From: Muribaculaceae bacterium
GTDB taxonomy: Bacteria; Bacteroidota; Bacteroidia; Bacteroidales; Muribaculaceae
DNA length: 58,832 bases
Assembly: GCA_017548365.1 (NCBI GenBank)
Contig: JAFZAC010000029.1
Location: 1 to 58,832 of the forward strand
Direction: 5' to 3'
Shown: piece by piece, positions 8,081-16,573 of the stretch
Layout of the letters: every line of letters begins with the position of its first letter
Numbering within the stretch: the first letter of the stretch is position 1
The notes under the pieces: model-generated
Told to the model about the DNA's origin: nothing
Seen by the model: only the letters and a program-made list of their open reading frames with translations
Database searches by the model: none
Program-made: the position numbers and the translations under genes

Positions 8081-10306
8081 TTAGATGTTTACTCTCAGGG
8101 TAGCGCCGAGCATGCGGCTGCGGCCGCGCTGGAGGAACTCGTGGCTGATGGAGACGAAGTAGAACGTGCTGTAGCGTGTGTCGGTGAGGTTTTGCCCCCA
8201 CAGCTGCAGCGAGTAGTGCTTGCCTGTGAGTGTGATGCTGCTGCCTAGCAGTGCGTAGAATGGCTGGCGCTGTGTGTTGGCCTCGTTCCAGTAAATCTCG
8301 CCAGTGCCCTTGAGGCTCGCGTCGAGGGTGACGCTTTGCGCCCAATCGCCTCCTCCTTTAATGTTATAGGTGTAGAACGCTTGGGCAAAGAGAGTGTGCT
8401 GAGGGCAGTAGGGCACATGCTTGTCCTTATAGTCGGCCTTGCCGTCGTTGTAGCGCACGAAGCGTGCGTCGCAGTAGCCGTAACTCAAGTTCATGCCCAG
8501 ATTATCGGTAAAGTTGACGCTCAGGCTTGCCTCGGCGCCCAGGCTGCGTGTCTTGCCGGCGTTGGTCATGATGCGGCCAGTGGTTGTGCCGTCGGGGAAG
8601 ATGGTCATTTGGCGGTCTCGGCAGTCGATATAGAACAGTGCGATGTCGCCTTTGATGCGATGGTTGGCGCTCTCAAAATGGCCGCCCAGCTCATAGTTCC
8701 ACGCTTTCTCGGGCTTGTAGCCCACGATGTCGTTGATGTCGTAGGCAGCACCGATGCCCAGTATGCCCATGAGTCGCTGCTGAAGCACATCGCTGAACAT
8801 CTGTGTGTTGAAACCTCCAGCCTTGTAGCCCTTGCTCACACTGGCATAGAGGCTGCTCTCGCCATTGGTGGGCAAGTGATAAGTTATTGAGAACTTGGGC
8901 AGCAGCTCGGTGAAGTGCTTGCTCAGGCTGCCGCCATCGTTGATGTCGATATTCTCGCTGTGATAGACTGTGCCAGTGGCAGCCTCCATCACTTTGTAGC
9001 CAGTGTGGGTCTCGCTGTTATAGTTCAGTGAGGTGTGCTCGTAGTCGAGACGCAGTCCAGCGGTGAATGTGAATCGCTTCCAGTCGATGCTTGACTGATG
9101 GTACAGCGCTAAGCCCCAGGTGGGATTAGTAAACTGGCTGCCTAGAATGAAACTGCGCTCGTTCCAAACCACAGGGTAGTAGGGATTGACGTTGTTGATA
9201 TGATCCTCGATGAGGCTAGCGATGCCTGTGTCTTTGAAGGTAACGGGGGCATCCATGCGATAACGGCGGTAGAAGCCGAAGGCTCCCACGAGCCACTTGT
9301 AGGCACGGCTGTCGTCACCTCGTGCCACTACATCTTGTGTCAGGGCATGCTCGCGGCGAGCTTGCGTGAGAGTGAAGTAGGGCAGAGGCGTGAAGTCCTG
9401 GTCGAGCGTCATATTGTCATCGATATACTGGTAACTGGTGATGCTCGAGAGCGACCAGCGGTCAAAACGCTTGGTGATGGTGAGTCCGTCCATGATGCTG
9501 GTGCGGCGGTAGAAGCAGGTGTCGTTGTAGGCAATCTGCCCGGTCTCAAGCCACTCATAGGGGTAACCGCCCTGACGGCTGATGGAAGCGCTGAGGGTGT
9601 TGCTCAAGGTAAGAGTGAGAGAGGGTTGCCACACGAGTTTGAGCCGCCCGGTGCCTTGTCGTTCCCAGTCGCAGCGCTTGCCGTTATATCCGTTTTTGTA
9701 TTGTCCTTGAGTAGAGGTGTAGTAAATGCCTCCCGCAATGCCCAGTTTGTCGTTGATACGGGCATAGTGGCTCGCTCCGACTTTAAGGCTGAGGTGCGAC
9801 GCCATCTCGGTGATGATGCGTGTGCCTTGCCACTGCATGGGCGAGAGGGTGTAGACGTTCATAAGTCCGCCCATTGTGTTGCGACCGTAGAGGGTGCTCT
9901 GCGGTCCGCGGAGCATCTCGACGCGTGAGATGTCGGCGATGTCAAAGTCGTAGTTTTCTTTGCACATCACCGGTACGTTGTCGATGTTGAGGCCCATTGA
10001 CGGCTGGTCGATGCGGGCGCCCAGACCGCGCACATAGATTGTCGAGGTCATGCGGCTGCCGTAGTCGGGAAGGAAGAAATTGGGCACCATGTCGCTCACG
10101 CCACGCACAGTGACGATGCCGTTGCGCTCCACCTGTTGACGGTCAAGGACCGTGCTGGCAGTAGTGAGGTCGGTTGTAACTCCTTGCTTAATAGCTGTTA
10201 CACTCACATCGTCGAGGGTCACAGTGTCGACGGCGGCCTCATTGTCGGTCGCCCACATCGGCAAGGTGGAGAGTGTGAGAGTTAATATGAACAGCAGTTT
10301 TTTCAC
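8081..10306 (-). CDS. TonB-dependent outer membrane receptor (non-SusC)
   Basis: About 741 residues. After the signal peptide (KKLLFILTLTLSTLPMWA) comes a TonB-box-like stretch (DTVTLDDVSVTAIKQG). A plug domain follows with VRGLGARIDQPSMGLNIDNV and EMLRGPQSTLYGRNTMGG, and then the 22-strand barrel ending in the aromatic/hydrophobic residue pattern LGATLRVNI. It has no CarboxypepD-like N-terminal extension and no SusD partner, so it resembles siderophore, haem or cofactor receptors more than glycan importers. A GTG at 10306 gives a normal signal peptide. The ATG at 10342 would put a promoter box inside the gene. Two lipoprotein genes follow on the same strand. Confidence 0.9.
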   Translation of the reverse strand: MKKLLFILTLTLSTLPMWATDNEAAVDTVTLDDVSVTAIKQGVTTDLTTASTVLDRQQVERNGIVTVRGVSDMVPNFFLPDYGSRMTSTIYVRGLGARIDQPSMGLNIDNVPVMCKENYDFDIADISRVEMLRGPQSTLYGRNTMGGLMNVYTLSPMQWQGTRIITEMASHLSLKVGASHYARINDKLGIAGGIYYTSTQGQYKNGYNGKRCDWERQGTGRLKLVWQPSLTLTLSNTLSASISRQGGYPYEWLETGQIAYNDTCFYRRTSIMDGLTITKRFDRWSLSSITSYQYIDDNMTLDQDFTPLPYFTLTQARREHALTQDVVARGDDSRAYKWLVGAFGFYRRYRMDAPVTFKDTGIASLIEDHINNVNPYYPVVWNERSFILGSQFTNPTWGLALYHQSSIDWKRFTFTAGLRLDYEHTSLNYNSETHTGYKVMEAATGTVYHSENIDINDGGSLSKHFTELLPKFSITYHLPTNGESSLYASVSKGYKAGGFNTQMFSDVLQQRLMGILGIGAAYDINDIVGYKPEKAWNYELGGHFESANHRIKGDIALFYIDCRDRQMTIFPDGTTTGRIMTNAGKTRSLGAEASLSVNFTDNLGMNLSYGYCDARFVRYNDGKADYKDKHVPYCPQHTLFAQAFYTYNIKGGGDWAQSVTLDASLKGTGEIYWNEANTQRQPFYALLGSSITLTGKHYSLQLWGQNLTDTRYSTFYFVSISHEFLQRGRSRMLGATLRVNI

Positions 10307-10311
10307 AGCTG

Positions 10312-10319
10312 CAAAAGTA
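10312..10319 (-). promoter_or_regulatory. -7 element upstream of the TonB receptor
   Basis: TACTTTTG on the minus strand matches TAnnTTTG. It lies only 5 nt from the preferred GTG start, so the transcript would be nearly leaderless. No good -33 box is seen at the right distance. Confidence 0.4.
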
Positions 10320-10409
10320 TAAATTATTTCCAATCCCCACAATCACAATATGTAGTGATAAAATGGTTAGTGTGGTGTATGTGTTGTTGTAATATTTGTA
10401 TCAATCGAA

Positions 10410-11531
10410 TTATTGCAGGAACTTCCATAAGTTATCGGGAGTAATTACTTCAAAAGTGGAATTGCTGTAATTCTCGGAGAAGATCTTTGGCATAGTAGCC
10501 TTTTTCCTGCTATTCCATTTGAACTCAAAAGTAGAGAGCCTTCCGTCCATATCTTCTATAAGGTCAATTTCCTTTTGATCATGGGTGCGCCAAAAGTATA
10601 ATTGTGCATAACTCTCACAATAAGCATTACGCTTTATTCTCTCGGCAACCATCAAATTTTCCCAAAGCGCTCCTGTGTCATTTCTTAGTTCTAGTGGAGC
10701 AAAATTAGATAGTACAGCATTTCTCACTCCATTATCGAAAAAGTAAATCTTTTTGCCTTTTTTGATTTCATTACGCAAGTTGCGACTATAAGAGTTTAGT
10801 CTAAATACAATGAAACATTTCTCAAGCAAGTTGATATAGCTTTCAACAGTGTTTTTGTCAATACCTAGAATGTTGGATAGTTCATTGTAAGATACCTCGT
10901 TTCCAATTTGCAGAGCAAGTGCTTTCACAAGATTTATAATTACATCTGCTTTCTTTATGCCACGAAAAGAAAGAAGGTCTTTATATAGGTAGTTGTTAGT
11001 TAGATTCACAAGCGTTTGTCGAGCAAAAGTAGGTTGTGTCACAACTTCGGGATATAAACCGTAAATCATCCTTGCCTCAAGCATTCTCTGCTCTTCGAGT
11101 TGAGATGAAGCATTAGCATTTTCGATTAGTGAAATCGGAAAAAGATTGAAGTTTATAATTCTACCAGTAGCAGGTTCATTGATTTCATTGGCTAAATCCA
11201 GCGACGAAGAGCCTGTTACGATAACTTGAGAGTTTAGTTTCAGGTCTCCTATCTTTTTAAGTATCAAACCAATATTATTTACGCGTTGCGCTTCATCAAT
11301 AAAGAAATAGTTATATGGCTCAACTAGATATTTCAGTTCGGTTGAAGTTTTGTTGATAAGTAGGTTGCGCTCATCTTCGTTGTCACAATTCAAGAAACGC
11401 ACTCCTGTCTTATTGCGTGCTAAATCTTCAAGCAATGTGCTCTTTCCCACTTGTCGTGGACCAAGGACAACAATAATTTTATTCCTATTATAGTTGTCAA
11501 TGAGTTTTTGTTTTAATAATCGGTCAATCAT
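10410..11531 (-). CDS. AAA ATPase with DUF4143 domain
   Basis: A 373-residue member of the AAA_14/DUF4143 family. Walker A is GPRQVGKST at about residues 24-32, and Walker B is YNYFFIDEAQ at about 73-82. Sensor-like TGSSS is near 107-111. A winged-helix-like middle (YNELSNILGIDKNTVESYI) leads to a C-terminal PD-(D/E)xK-like segment (KEIDLIEDMDGRLSTFEFKW, about 316-335). These proteins are common solitary genes in Bacteroidota and are sometimes linked with toxin-antitoxin or defence roles; the function is unproven. The base composition (AT-rich) differs from recG beside it, hinting at horizontal acquisition. Three palindromes overlap its promoter, which suggests tight regulation. Confidence 0.9.
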   Translation of the reverse strand: MIDRLLKQKLIDNYNRNKIIVVLGPRQVGKSTLLEDLARNKTGVRFLNCDNEDERNLLINKTSTELKYLVEPYNYFFIDEAQRVNNIGLILKKIGDLKLNSQVIVTGSSSLDLANEINEPATGRIINFNLFPISLIENANASSQLEEQRMLEARMIYGLYPEVVTQPTFARQTLVNLTNNYLYKDLLSFRGIKKADVIINLVKALALQIGNEVSYNELSNILGIDKNTVESYINLLEKCFIVFRLNSYSRNLRNEIKKGKKIYFFDNGVRNAVLSNFAPLELRNDTGALWENLMVAERIKRNAYCESYAQLYFWRTHDQKEIDLIEDMDGRLSTFEFKWNSRKKATMPKIFSENYSNSTFEVITPDNLWKFLQ

Positions 11532-11554
11532 AATGTGGTGTAATTTGTTTGCTG

Positions 11555-11586
11555 CAAAAGTATGAAAAACAATTTAATTCACCAAA
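11555..11586 (-). promoter_or_regulatory. Promoter of the DUF4143 ATPase gene
   Basis: On the minus strand, TTTG at 11583-11586, a 20-nt spacer and TACTTTTG at 11555-11562 fit the Bacteroidota consensus. The -33 box lies inside the first of the palindromes at 11577-11607. Confidence 0.7.
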
Positions 11587-11670
11587 TTTATAGTAAATTT
11601 AGTGAATAAATTCACCGATTTTAGTATAAATTTAGTGAATATGTTCACCAAATTTGTTGTAAAAATTATG
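11577..11670. promoter_or_regulatory. Array of palindromes, candidate operators
   Basis: Three units start at 11577, 11610 and 11643, an exact 33-bp spacing. The first is ATTCACCAAATTTA, TAG, TAAATTTAGTGAAT (14-nt arms, one mismatch). The second has the same right arm and three mismatches. The third keeps TTCACCAAATTT but its right arm is degenerate. The array overlaps the -33 box of the ATPase promoter. It looks like a set of repressor sites on the same face of the helix. Confidence 0.75.
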
Positions 11671-11679
11671 ATTTTTGCC

Positions 11680-13776
11680 TTATGATATCATTCCCCAGTT
11701 GGTGTCGCGGGAGAAAAGGAAGCGCATGTGGCGCTGGAGCATTTGGCCGTCGGGGGTGGCGAGATCGAAGTCGTTGTCGAGGATGCGCTGCGCCTCGTCG
11801 CGTGCTGCTTGCAGCACCATTCCGTCGCTGGCGAGGTTGGCAATGCGCAGGTTGAACGCCACACCGCTCTGTTGTGTGCCCTCCATATCGCCAGGGCCGC
11901 GCAGCTTCATGTCTTCCTCGGCTACGACGAAGCCGTCGTTGGTCTCGGTCATCACCTTGAGCCGGTGGCGTGTCTCCTTTGTGACCTTGTATTTCGACAT
12001 CAGAATGCAATAGCTCTGGTCGGCACCACGCCCCACACGTCCTCGCAACTGGTGCAATTGCGAGAGTCCGAAGCGCTCGGCATTCTCAATCACCATGACG
12101 CTGGCGTTGGGCACATTCACACCCACCTCAATAACAGTTGTCGAGACGAGTATATGTGCCTGACCGCTTGCGAAAAGCCCCATTTGGTAATCTTTCTCGC
12201 TAGGCTTCATCTTGCCATGAACGTATGCCACACGGTAGCTTGGGAAATTCTCGCGAATAATCTCATAGCCCTCTTCCAGTGCTCTCAGGTCAAGTTTTTC
12301 GTTCTCCTCGATGAGTGGGTAGACAATGTAGCACTGACGGCCTTTTTTAAGCTCTTGACCGATGAAATGATAGACTGCCATGTGGTTGTTCTCGTAACGC
12401 AGCACGGTGGTCACTGGTTTGCGGCCCGGCGGCAGCTCGTCGATAACGCTCACGTCTAGGTCTCCATAGACTGTCATTGCCAGAGTGCGAGGGATGGGTG
12501 TCGCCGTCATAACCAGTACATGGGGCGGCTTGGTGTTTTTGCGCCACAGCTTGGCACGCTGCGCCACTCCAAATCGGTGCTGCTCATCGATTATGGCGAG
12601 TCCAAGATTCTTGAACTGAACGGTGTCCTCAATCAGGGCATGGGTGCCTATGAGGATGTTGAGTTCGCCACTGAGCAGTTGCTCATGTATGGCGTCGCGC
12701 TGCTTCTTGCGGGTGGAGCCAGTTAAGAGGGCTGCTTTAAGCCCTACCGCCTGTGCCATCTCGCTGATACTGTCGAAGTGCTGAGAGGCAAGAATCTCGG
12801 TGGGTGCCATGATGCACGCCTGATAGCCGTTGTCGGCTGCCAAAAGCATTGTCATGAATGCCACAATGGTTTTTCCGCTGCCCACGTCGCCCTGCAGCAG
12901 GCGGTTCATCTGACGGCCGCTGCGCATATCGTGGTGCATTTCCTTTATCACGCGTTTTTGCGCCCCAGTGAGCGGAAACTGCAAATAGTTCTTGTAGAAA
13001 CTGTTGAAATGTTCTCCCACATGTGCAAACACGTGCCCTGGTACCTGTGCGTTGCGGCCTTTGATGTACTTGAGGATATTCATCTGCAGGAAGAACAGCT
13101 CCTCAAATTTGAGACGTCGCTGCGCCTGCTGCAAGAGTTGGATGCTTTGTGGGGTGTGTATGTTGACAAGCGCCTCTTTTAAAGGCATGAGTTTGTATCG
13201 GTCGATGATGGATTGTGGTAAAGTCTCGTGAATGCTCTGGAAGAGTTGGTGATCGAGCATAGCCTTGACAATCTTTTGCAAAGCTCGCGTGGTGAACGAT
13301 CGGTTGTGCATCTTCTCGGTGAGGTTGTACACGCCCACCAGGCCTCGGTTGAGCGCTTCGGGCTTGTAGGGGTCGACCTCGGGATGCGCCATATTGTAAT
13401 GGCCTTTGTAGACTGTGGGTTTGCCAAAGATAATATATTCCTTGCCTGTGTGATAGTTTTCCATGATGTATTTCACACGGTTGAACCACACAATCTCGAT
13501 AGTGCCAGTGCCATCGGTGAACAGCGCGTTAAGACGGCGCTTTGCACCCTGTCCTTGAGGGTTGAACGACACGAAACGTCCATGCAGCTGGATGTAAGGC
13601 ATCTCGCCTTGCAAATCGCTGATTTTGTGTATTGTGGAGCGGTCGATGTAGCGGAAGGGGAAATAGTATAGCAAGTCGTAGAACGAGTGAATGTCGAGCT
13701 CTTTTCCTAAAAGCTCGGCACGCCGTGGTCCCACGCCTGGCAGGTATTTTATGTCGGTCTTAGCAAGAAGGTTCAT
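11680..13776 (-). CDS. recG: ATP-dependent DNA helicase RecG
   Basis: A 698-residue superfamily 2 helicase that remodels stalled replication forks and Holliday junctions. The N-terminal wedge/OB region includes LPGVGPRRAELLGKELDI (residues 13-30). Walker A GDVGSGKT is near 295, motif II DEQHRFG near 400, then MTATPIPRTLA and the C-terminal helicase half with VSTTVIEVGVNVPNA and QLRGRVGRG. The length is normal. It is downstream of ispD with about 70 nt between them, probably in the same transcript. The ATG at 13776 starts directly before the conserved N-terminus. Confidence 0.97.
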   Translation of the reverse strand: MNLLAKTDIKYLPGVGPRRAELLGKELDIHSFYDLLYYFPFRYIDRSTIHKISDLQGEMPYIQLHGRFVSFNPQGQGAKRRLNALFTDGTGTIEIVWFNRVKYIMENYHTGKEYIIFGKPTVYKGHYNMAHPEVDPYKPEALNRGLVGVYNLTEKMHNRSFTTRALQKIVKAMLDHQLFQSIHETLPQSIIDRYKLMPLKEALVNIHTPQSIQLLQQAQRRLKFEELFFLQMNILKYIKGRNAQVPGHVFAHVGEHFNSFYKNYLQFPLTGAQKRVIKEMHHDMRSGRQMNRLLQGDVGSGKTIVAFMTMLLAADNGYQACIMAPTEILASQHFDSISEMAQAVGLKAALLTGSTRKKQRDAIHEQLLSGELNILIGTHALIEDTVQFKNLGLAIIDEQHRFGVAQRAKLWRKNTKPPHVLVMTATPIPRTLAMTVYGDLDVSVIDELPPGRKPVTTVLRYENNHMAVYHFIGQELKKGRQCYIVYPLIEENEKLDLRALEEGYEIIRENFPSYRVAYVHGKMKPSEKDYQMGLFASGQAHILVSTTVIEVGVNVPNASVMVIENAERFGLSQLHQLRGRVGRGADQSYCILMSKYKVTKETRHRLKVMTETNDGFVVAEEDMKLRGPGDMEGTQQSGVAFNLRIANLASDGMVLQAARDEAQRILDNDFDLATPDGQMLQRHMRFLFSRDTNWGMIS

Positions 13777-13845
13777 TTATTAAAACGAGTTGACGAATAA
13801 ACGAGCGAACGAGTTAACGATTTAATGAATTAACGAGCTTGTGGT
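13777..13845 (-). repeat. AACGAGTTAACGA-type spacer repeat
   Basis: The recG-ispD spacer is built from imperfect repeats of (A)ACGAGTTAACGA and similar words. No gene or clear terminator is visible. Confidence 0.4.
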
Positions 13846-14535
13846 TTATTGTTCTTTTATTAGTTGTGTGGCGATTATCATGTCGATGGGGGTGGTGATC
13901 TTGATATTGGTCACTTCTCCCTCGACAAGTGTGACTTGATGTTTGGCACTCTCCACAACGCTGGCGTCATCGGTGAAAAGAGGTGACTCTTCCACGTCGT
14001 AGGCACCCTTGAGGAGCTCAGCGCGGAATGTCTGCGGAGTTTGAACGGCGCGCAGCGATGAACGCAGCAGTTGGCGCGACGAGCCATCATCCATCACCTG
14101 ACGTATCGAGTCGCTGGGATTAACCACAGGAATTGCGCTGCCTTTGGCTTGTGCGGTGTCATAGCAGCGATTGATTAGTTCGACGCTTGCCAATGGTCGC
14201 ACACCGTCGTGTACTGCAACCAGGTCGCCTTCGGCAAGATTCTCAATGGCTGTGATGCCGTTCTTTACTGACTCAAAGCGGGTCTTGCCGCCGTCGGCAA
14301 TGGTGTGTGAAACGGCAAAATTGCCCTCCTTGCACATGTCAATCCACATCTGCTGATGCTCAACGGGAAGCACAACCACAATGGTGGCTCCTGCCTGGTC
14401 AAATTTCTCAATAGTGCGCATGAGCACCGCCTTGCCTTTGAGAGGCAGGAACTGTTTGGGCAGCTCACTGCCAAATCTCTTCCCGCTACCTCCGGCAACT
14501 ATTATCGCATAACGCTTGCTGTTGTTTTCGCTCAT
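13846..14535 (-). CDS. ispD: 2-C-methyl-D-erythritol 4-phosphate cytidylyltransferase
   Basis: A 229-residue enzyme of the MEP isoprenoid pathway that joins CTP and methylerythritol phosphate. The nucleotide-binding loop is IIVAGGSGKRFGSELPKQFL (residues 11-30). VAVHDGVRPLAS is near 105-116, and AVQTPQTFRAELL and TDDASVVE follow in the conserved order. The next pathway step, IspE, is encoded in this window at 21743. A strong promoter lies at 14558-14589, and recG follows downstream. Confidence 0.96.
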   Translation of the reverse strand: MSENNSKRYAIIVAGGSGKRFGSELPKQFLPLKGKAVLMRTIEKFDQAGATIVVVLPVEHQQMWIDMCKEGNFAVSHTIADGGKTRFESVKNGITAIENLAEGDLVAVHDGVRPLASVELINRCYDTAQAKGSAIPVVNPSDSIRQVMDDGSSRQLLRSSLRAVQTPQTFRAELLKGAYDVEESPLFTDDASVVESAKHQVTLVEGEVTNIKITTPIDMIIATQLIKEQ

Positions 14536-14557
14536 ATACGTTCAATATTTCTTGTTG

Positions 14558-14589
14558 CAAAATTAGCAAGAAATTCACGCATTGACAAA
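14558..14589 (-). promoter_or_regulatory. Promoter of ispD-recG
   Basis: On the minus strand, TTTG at 14586-14589, a 20-nt spacer and TAATTTTG at 14558-14565: a full match to the Bacteroidota consensus, about 22 nt before the ATG. Confidence 0.8.
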
Positions 14590-14624
14590 TAAAAAACGGC
14601 GAATTGAGCGAATTATCAAACAAA

Positions 14625-15956
14625 TCACTTCCCGAGGTTTATCTTGAGGCCCAGGTTAATATCGAAACGGAGTGGATGTGACATGTAAATATTGTCGTCG
14701 GCCCCATTGTGGAAATAATAGGATGCGCCAGGCTCAAAGTAGATTCCTATCCTATCTATCACATTGTATTGCAGACCGAGCCTTCCAAGTGCCGAGAATT
14801 GCGGGCGCTTGTCTTTAAACTCCTTAATATTAATTATTCGAACATCGGCTTTTTCCTGCAACTTACTTTTCAGGTTAAATTCTATCATTGCACCAGCGCT
14901 TGCATAGAATGACCATCGTCTCCTGTTCCACAAGATGCGTGAAACTTCGACAGGGATTCCCAAATAACTGGCAGTCTCAGTCTTTCGTATATCGCCCTTG
15001 TTATAAATTGTTGTTGTTTTTCGTATCAAATGAGTATATACTAAGCCACTCCCAACACGCCATTTCTCGCCAATGGGATACCATGCATCAAGTCCTATTC
15101 TCACAGGGACTATCTGCTCTTTTTCGTCAATCTTGATAGGTCCTTGGTCTTGAGGTTCAAAGGGGTCTGAACTTGAATTTTGTGGAACCAACCCAGGTAA
15201 AAAATCTTCTAAATCTCTAGCATCGGCCGAACCTGCCGAACCCAGGAATCCATTATAAGAGAAGGCGAACTCAAGTGGCTGCTTATTATTTCTTGGCTTA
15301 TCTGAAATCGCCCATAATTGCGGGATCTGTTGAACAGGCTCCTGTGGGATGATTGATGGGAAGTCGACTTTCTCGATTATAGTGTCTTTTTCATGGATTG
15401 CTAAGTCCTCCTTTGCTACCACTTGAGACTGGTTGTCCTCTTCTTTGTAAAGAAGGGAATCATCAACATTAATACTTGCGATTTGCTCTTGAGCAGGTGA
15501 TTTAACTCTATCCTCACTTTTAGTTGATATTGGGCACCTTTTTCCAACGGAGGGGATAGTTGACGACGTTCCAGCTTTCTTGTTTTCCTCACGATGATTT
15601 GTGGCAGCCAACTGAGGAGTATTATTAACTGTCTTGTCTTCAAGATTTGTGGGTACAGCTTTCGCCTTGCGGCCATCCAATTTAGAGGGTCGGCTTGTGC
15701 TGGCGGCGACCTTCTGAGAGTCAGAATCATGATTACTATCATTTTTCAGTGTTGTCCACATCACCACCGCAACAAGTGCTGCGGCAGCGATTCCAGCCAC
15801 AGCTTTATAGAAGACACTACGGCTTATCACAATGCCTTTCTTGTGTGTACCACGACTATCCAGCGAGTTTTCTATATCTTGCCACAGTCCTGATGGCTCT
15901 ATCATCTCGTGCTGCGACAATCGGTCATGCATTATGTCGATAAAGTCATGTTTCAT
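14625..15956 (-). CDS. Anti-sigma-like protein with C-terminal barrel-like domain
   Basis: A 443-residue protein. The N-terminal 45 residues (MKHDFIDIMHDRLSQHE start) are polar like cytoplasmic anti-sigma regions. One transmembrane helix follows (FYKAVAGIAAAALVAVVMW, about 48-66), then a 170-residue low-complexity linker rich in Ser, Lys, Glu and Gln. The C-terminal 200 residues look like an outer-membrane beta-barrel protein (alternating strands such as WRVGSGLVYTHLI and RWSFYASAGAMIEFNL, ending RFDINLGLKINLGK). It overlaps the ECF sigma gene upstream by 4 nt, so it is very likely the cognate anti-sigma. The fusion suggests one chain bridging both membranes. The barrel assignment is from pattern only. 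Confidence 0.75.
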   Translation of the reverse strand: MKHDFIDIMHDRLSQHEMIEPSGLWQDIENSLDSRGTHKKGIVISRSVFYKAVAGIAAAALVAVVMWTTLKNDSNHDSDSQKVAASTSRPSKLDGRKAKAVPTNLEDKTVNNTPQLAATNHREENKKAGTSSTIPSVGKRCPISTKSEDRVKSPAQEQIASINVDDSLLYKEEDNQSQVVAKEDLAIHEKDTIIEKVDFPSIIPQEPVQQIPQLWAISDKPRNNKQPLEFAFSYNGFLGSAGSADARDLEDFLPGLVPQNSSSDPFEPQDQGPIKIDEKEQIVPVRIGLDAWYPIGEKWRVGSGLVYTHLIRKTTTIYNKGDIRKTETASYLGIPVEVSRILWNRRRWSFYASAGAMIEFNLKSKLQEKADVRIINIKEFKDKRPQFSALGRLGLQYNVIDRIGIYFEPGASYYFHNGADDNIYMSHPLRFDINLGLKINLGK

Positions 15957-16534
15957 AGCTTCTTGTTTTGATGGTCAATAATCAGTTTTGCCAGGAGCCG
16001 GCGTGCACGGTGGAATTGTGAGGCTGAAGTGCCCACGCTAATTCCCAGCATTGATGCTATCTTGCTGTGAGGTAGTTTTTCTATTGCAAACAAGTTAAAA
16101 ATGGTGCGATAACCTGCAGGTAGTTGTTGCACCAATGTCATCAAGTCGGCGATATCAAGAGTTGAGACGCACTCGGTAAGTTCATTTTCGGCGGTTGCAT
16201 CTTCCAGTTCTTCCTCCACATCATCAATGCTGACTAAATGATTGAGCAACTTCTTGCGTCGCAGCAGCTGCAACGACTCATTCACCACTATTCGCCTGAG
16301 CCAAGCTACAAGCGACCCATCGTCACGCGGTATAAAAGTTCCAATTCCTGAAAAAGCCTTCAAATAGCTTTCTTGAAGTATGTCCTTAACATCGTTCTGG
16401 TCAACGACATAGCGAGAGCACACGGCAGTCATGTTGCGCACCGTGAGACTATAAAACTCTTGCATAGCCACTCGATTGCCCTTCATGATGTCGCGGATGA
16501 GTCGTTTTTCGTCAGCTCCCGCAATATTGCTCAT
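15953..16534 (-). CDS. RNA polymerase ECF-type sigma factor
   Basis: A 193-residue sigma factor. Region 2 has DVKDILQESYLKAFSGIGTF and LVAWLRRIVVNESLQLLRRK (about 47-95). Region 4 has LPAGYRTIFNLFAIEKLPHS and KIASMLGISVGTSASQFHRA (about 138-180). The gene overlaps the next one, the anti-sigma/barrel fusion, by 4 nt, so the two are translationally coupled. Upstream is a promoter-like site (16544-16573) that closely matches the one before the outer-membrane barrel gene at 17161, which points to autoregulation. Confidence 0.95.
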   Translation of the reverse strand: MSNIAGADEKRLIRDIMKGNRVAMQEFYSLTVRNMTAVCSRYVVDQNDVKDILQESYLKAFSGIGTFIPRDDGSLVAWLRRIVVNESLQLLRRKKLLNHLVSIDDVEEELEDATAENELTECVSTLDIADLMTLVQQLPAGYRTIFNLFAIEKLPHSKIASMLGISVGTSASQFHRARRLLAKLIIDHQNKKL

Positions 16535-16543
16535 ATTCTATTA

Positions 16544-16573
16544 TTATAATGAGCAAAGTTAGAAATCTTGCAT
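16544..16573 (-). promoter_or_regulatory. ECF-type promoter site 1 (sigma operon)
   Basis: On the minus strand ATGCAAG (16567-16573), 15 nt, CATTATAA (16544-16551), 9 nt before the sigma start codon. The surrounding 40 nt are about 33/40 identical to the site upstream of 17161. A TAACTTTG box also lies in the spacer. Confidence 0.65.

Noticed and set aside
10307..10342. ATG at 10342 as the TonB receptor start
   Set aside because: It would place the TAnnTTTG box inside the gene and add residues before a normal signal peptide.
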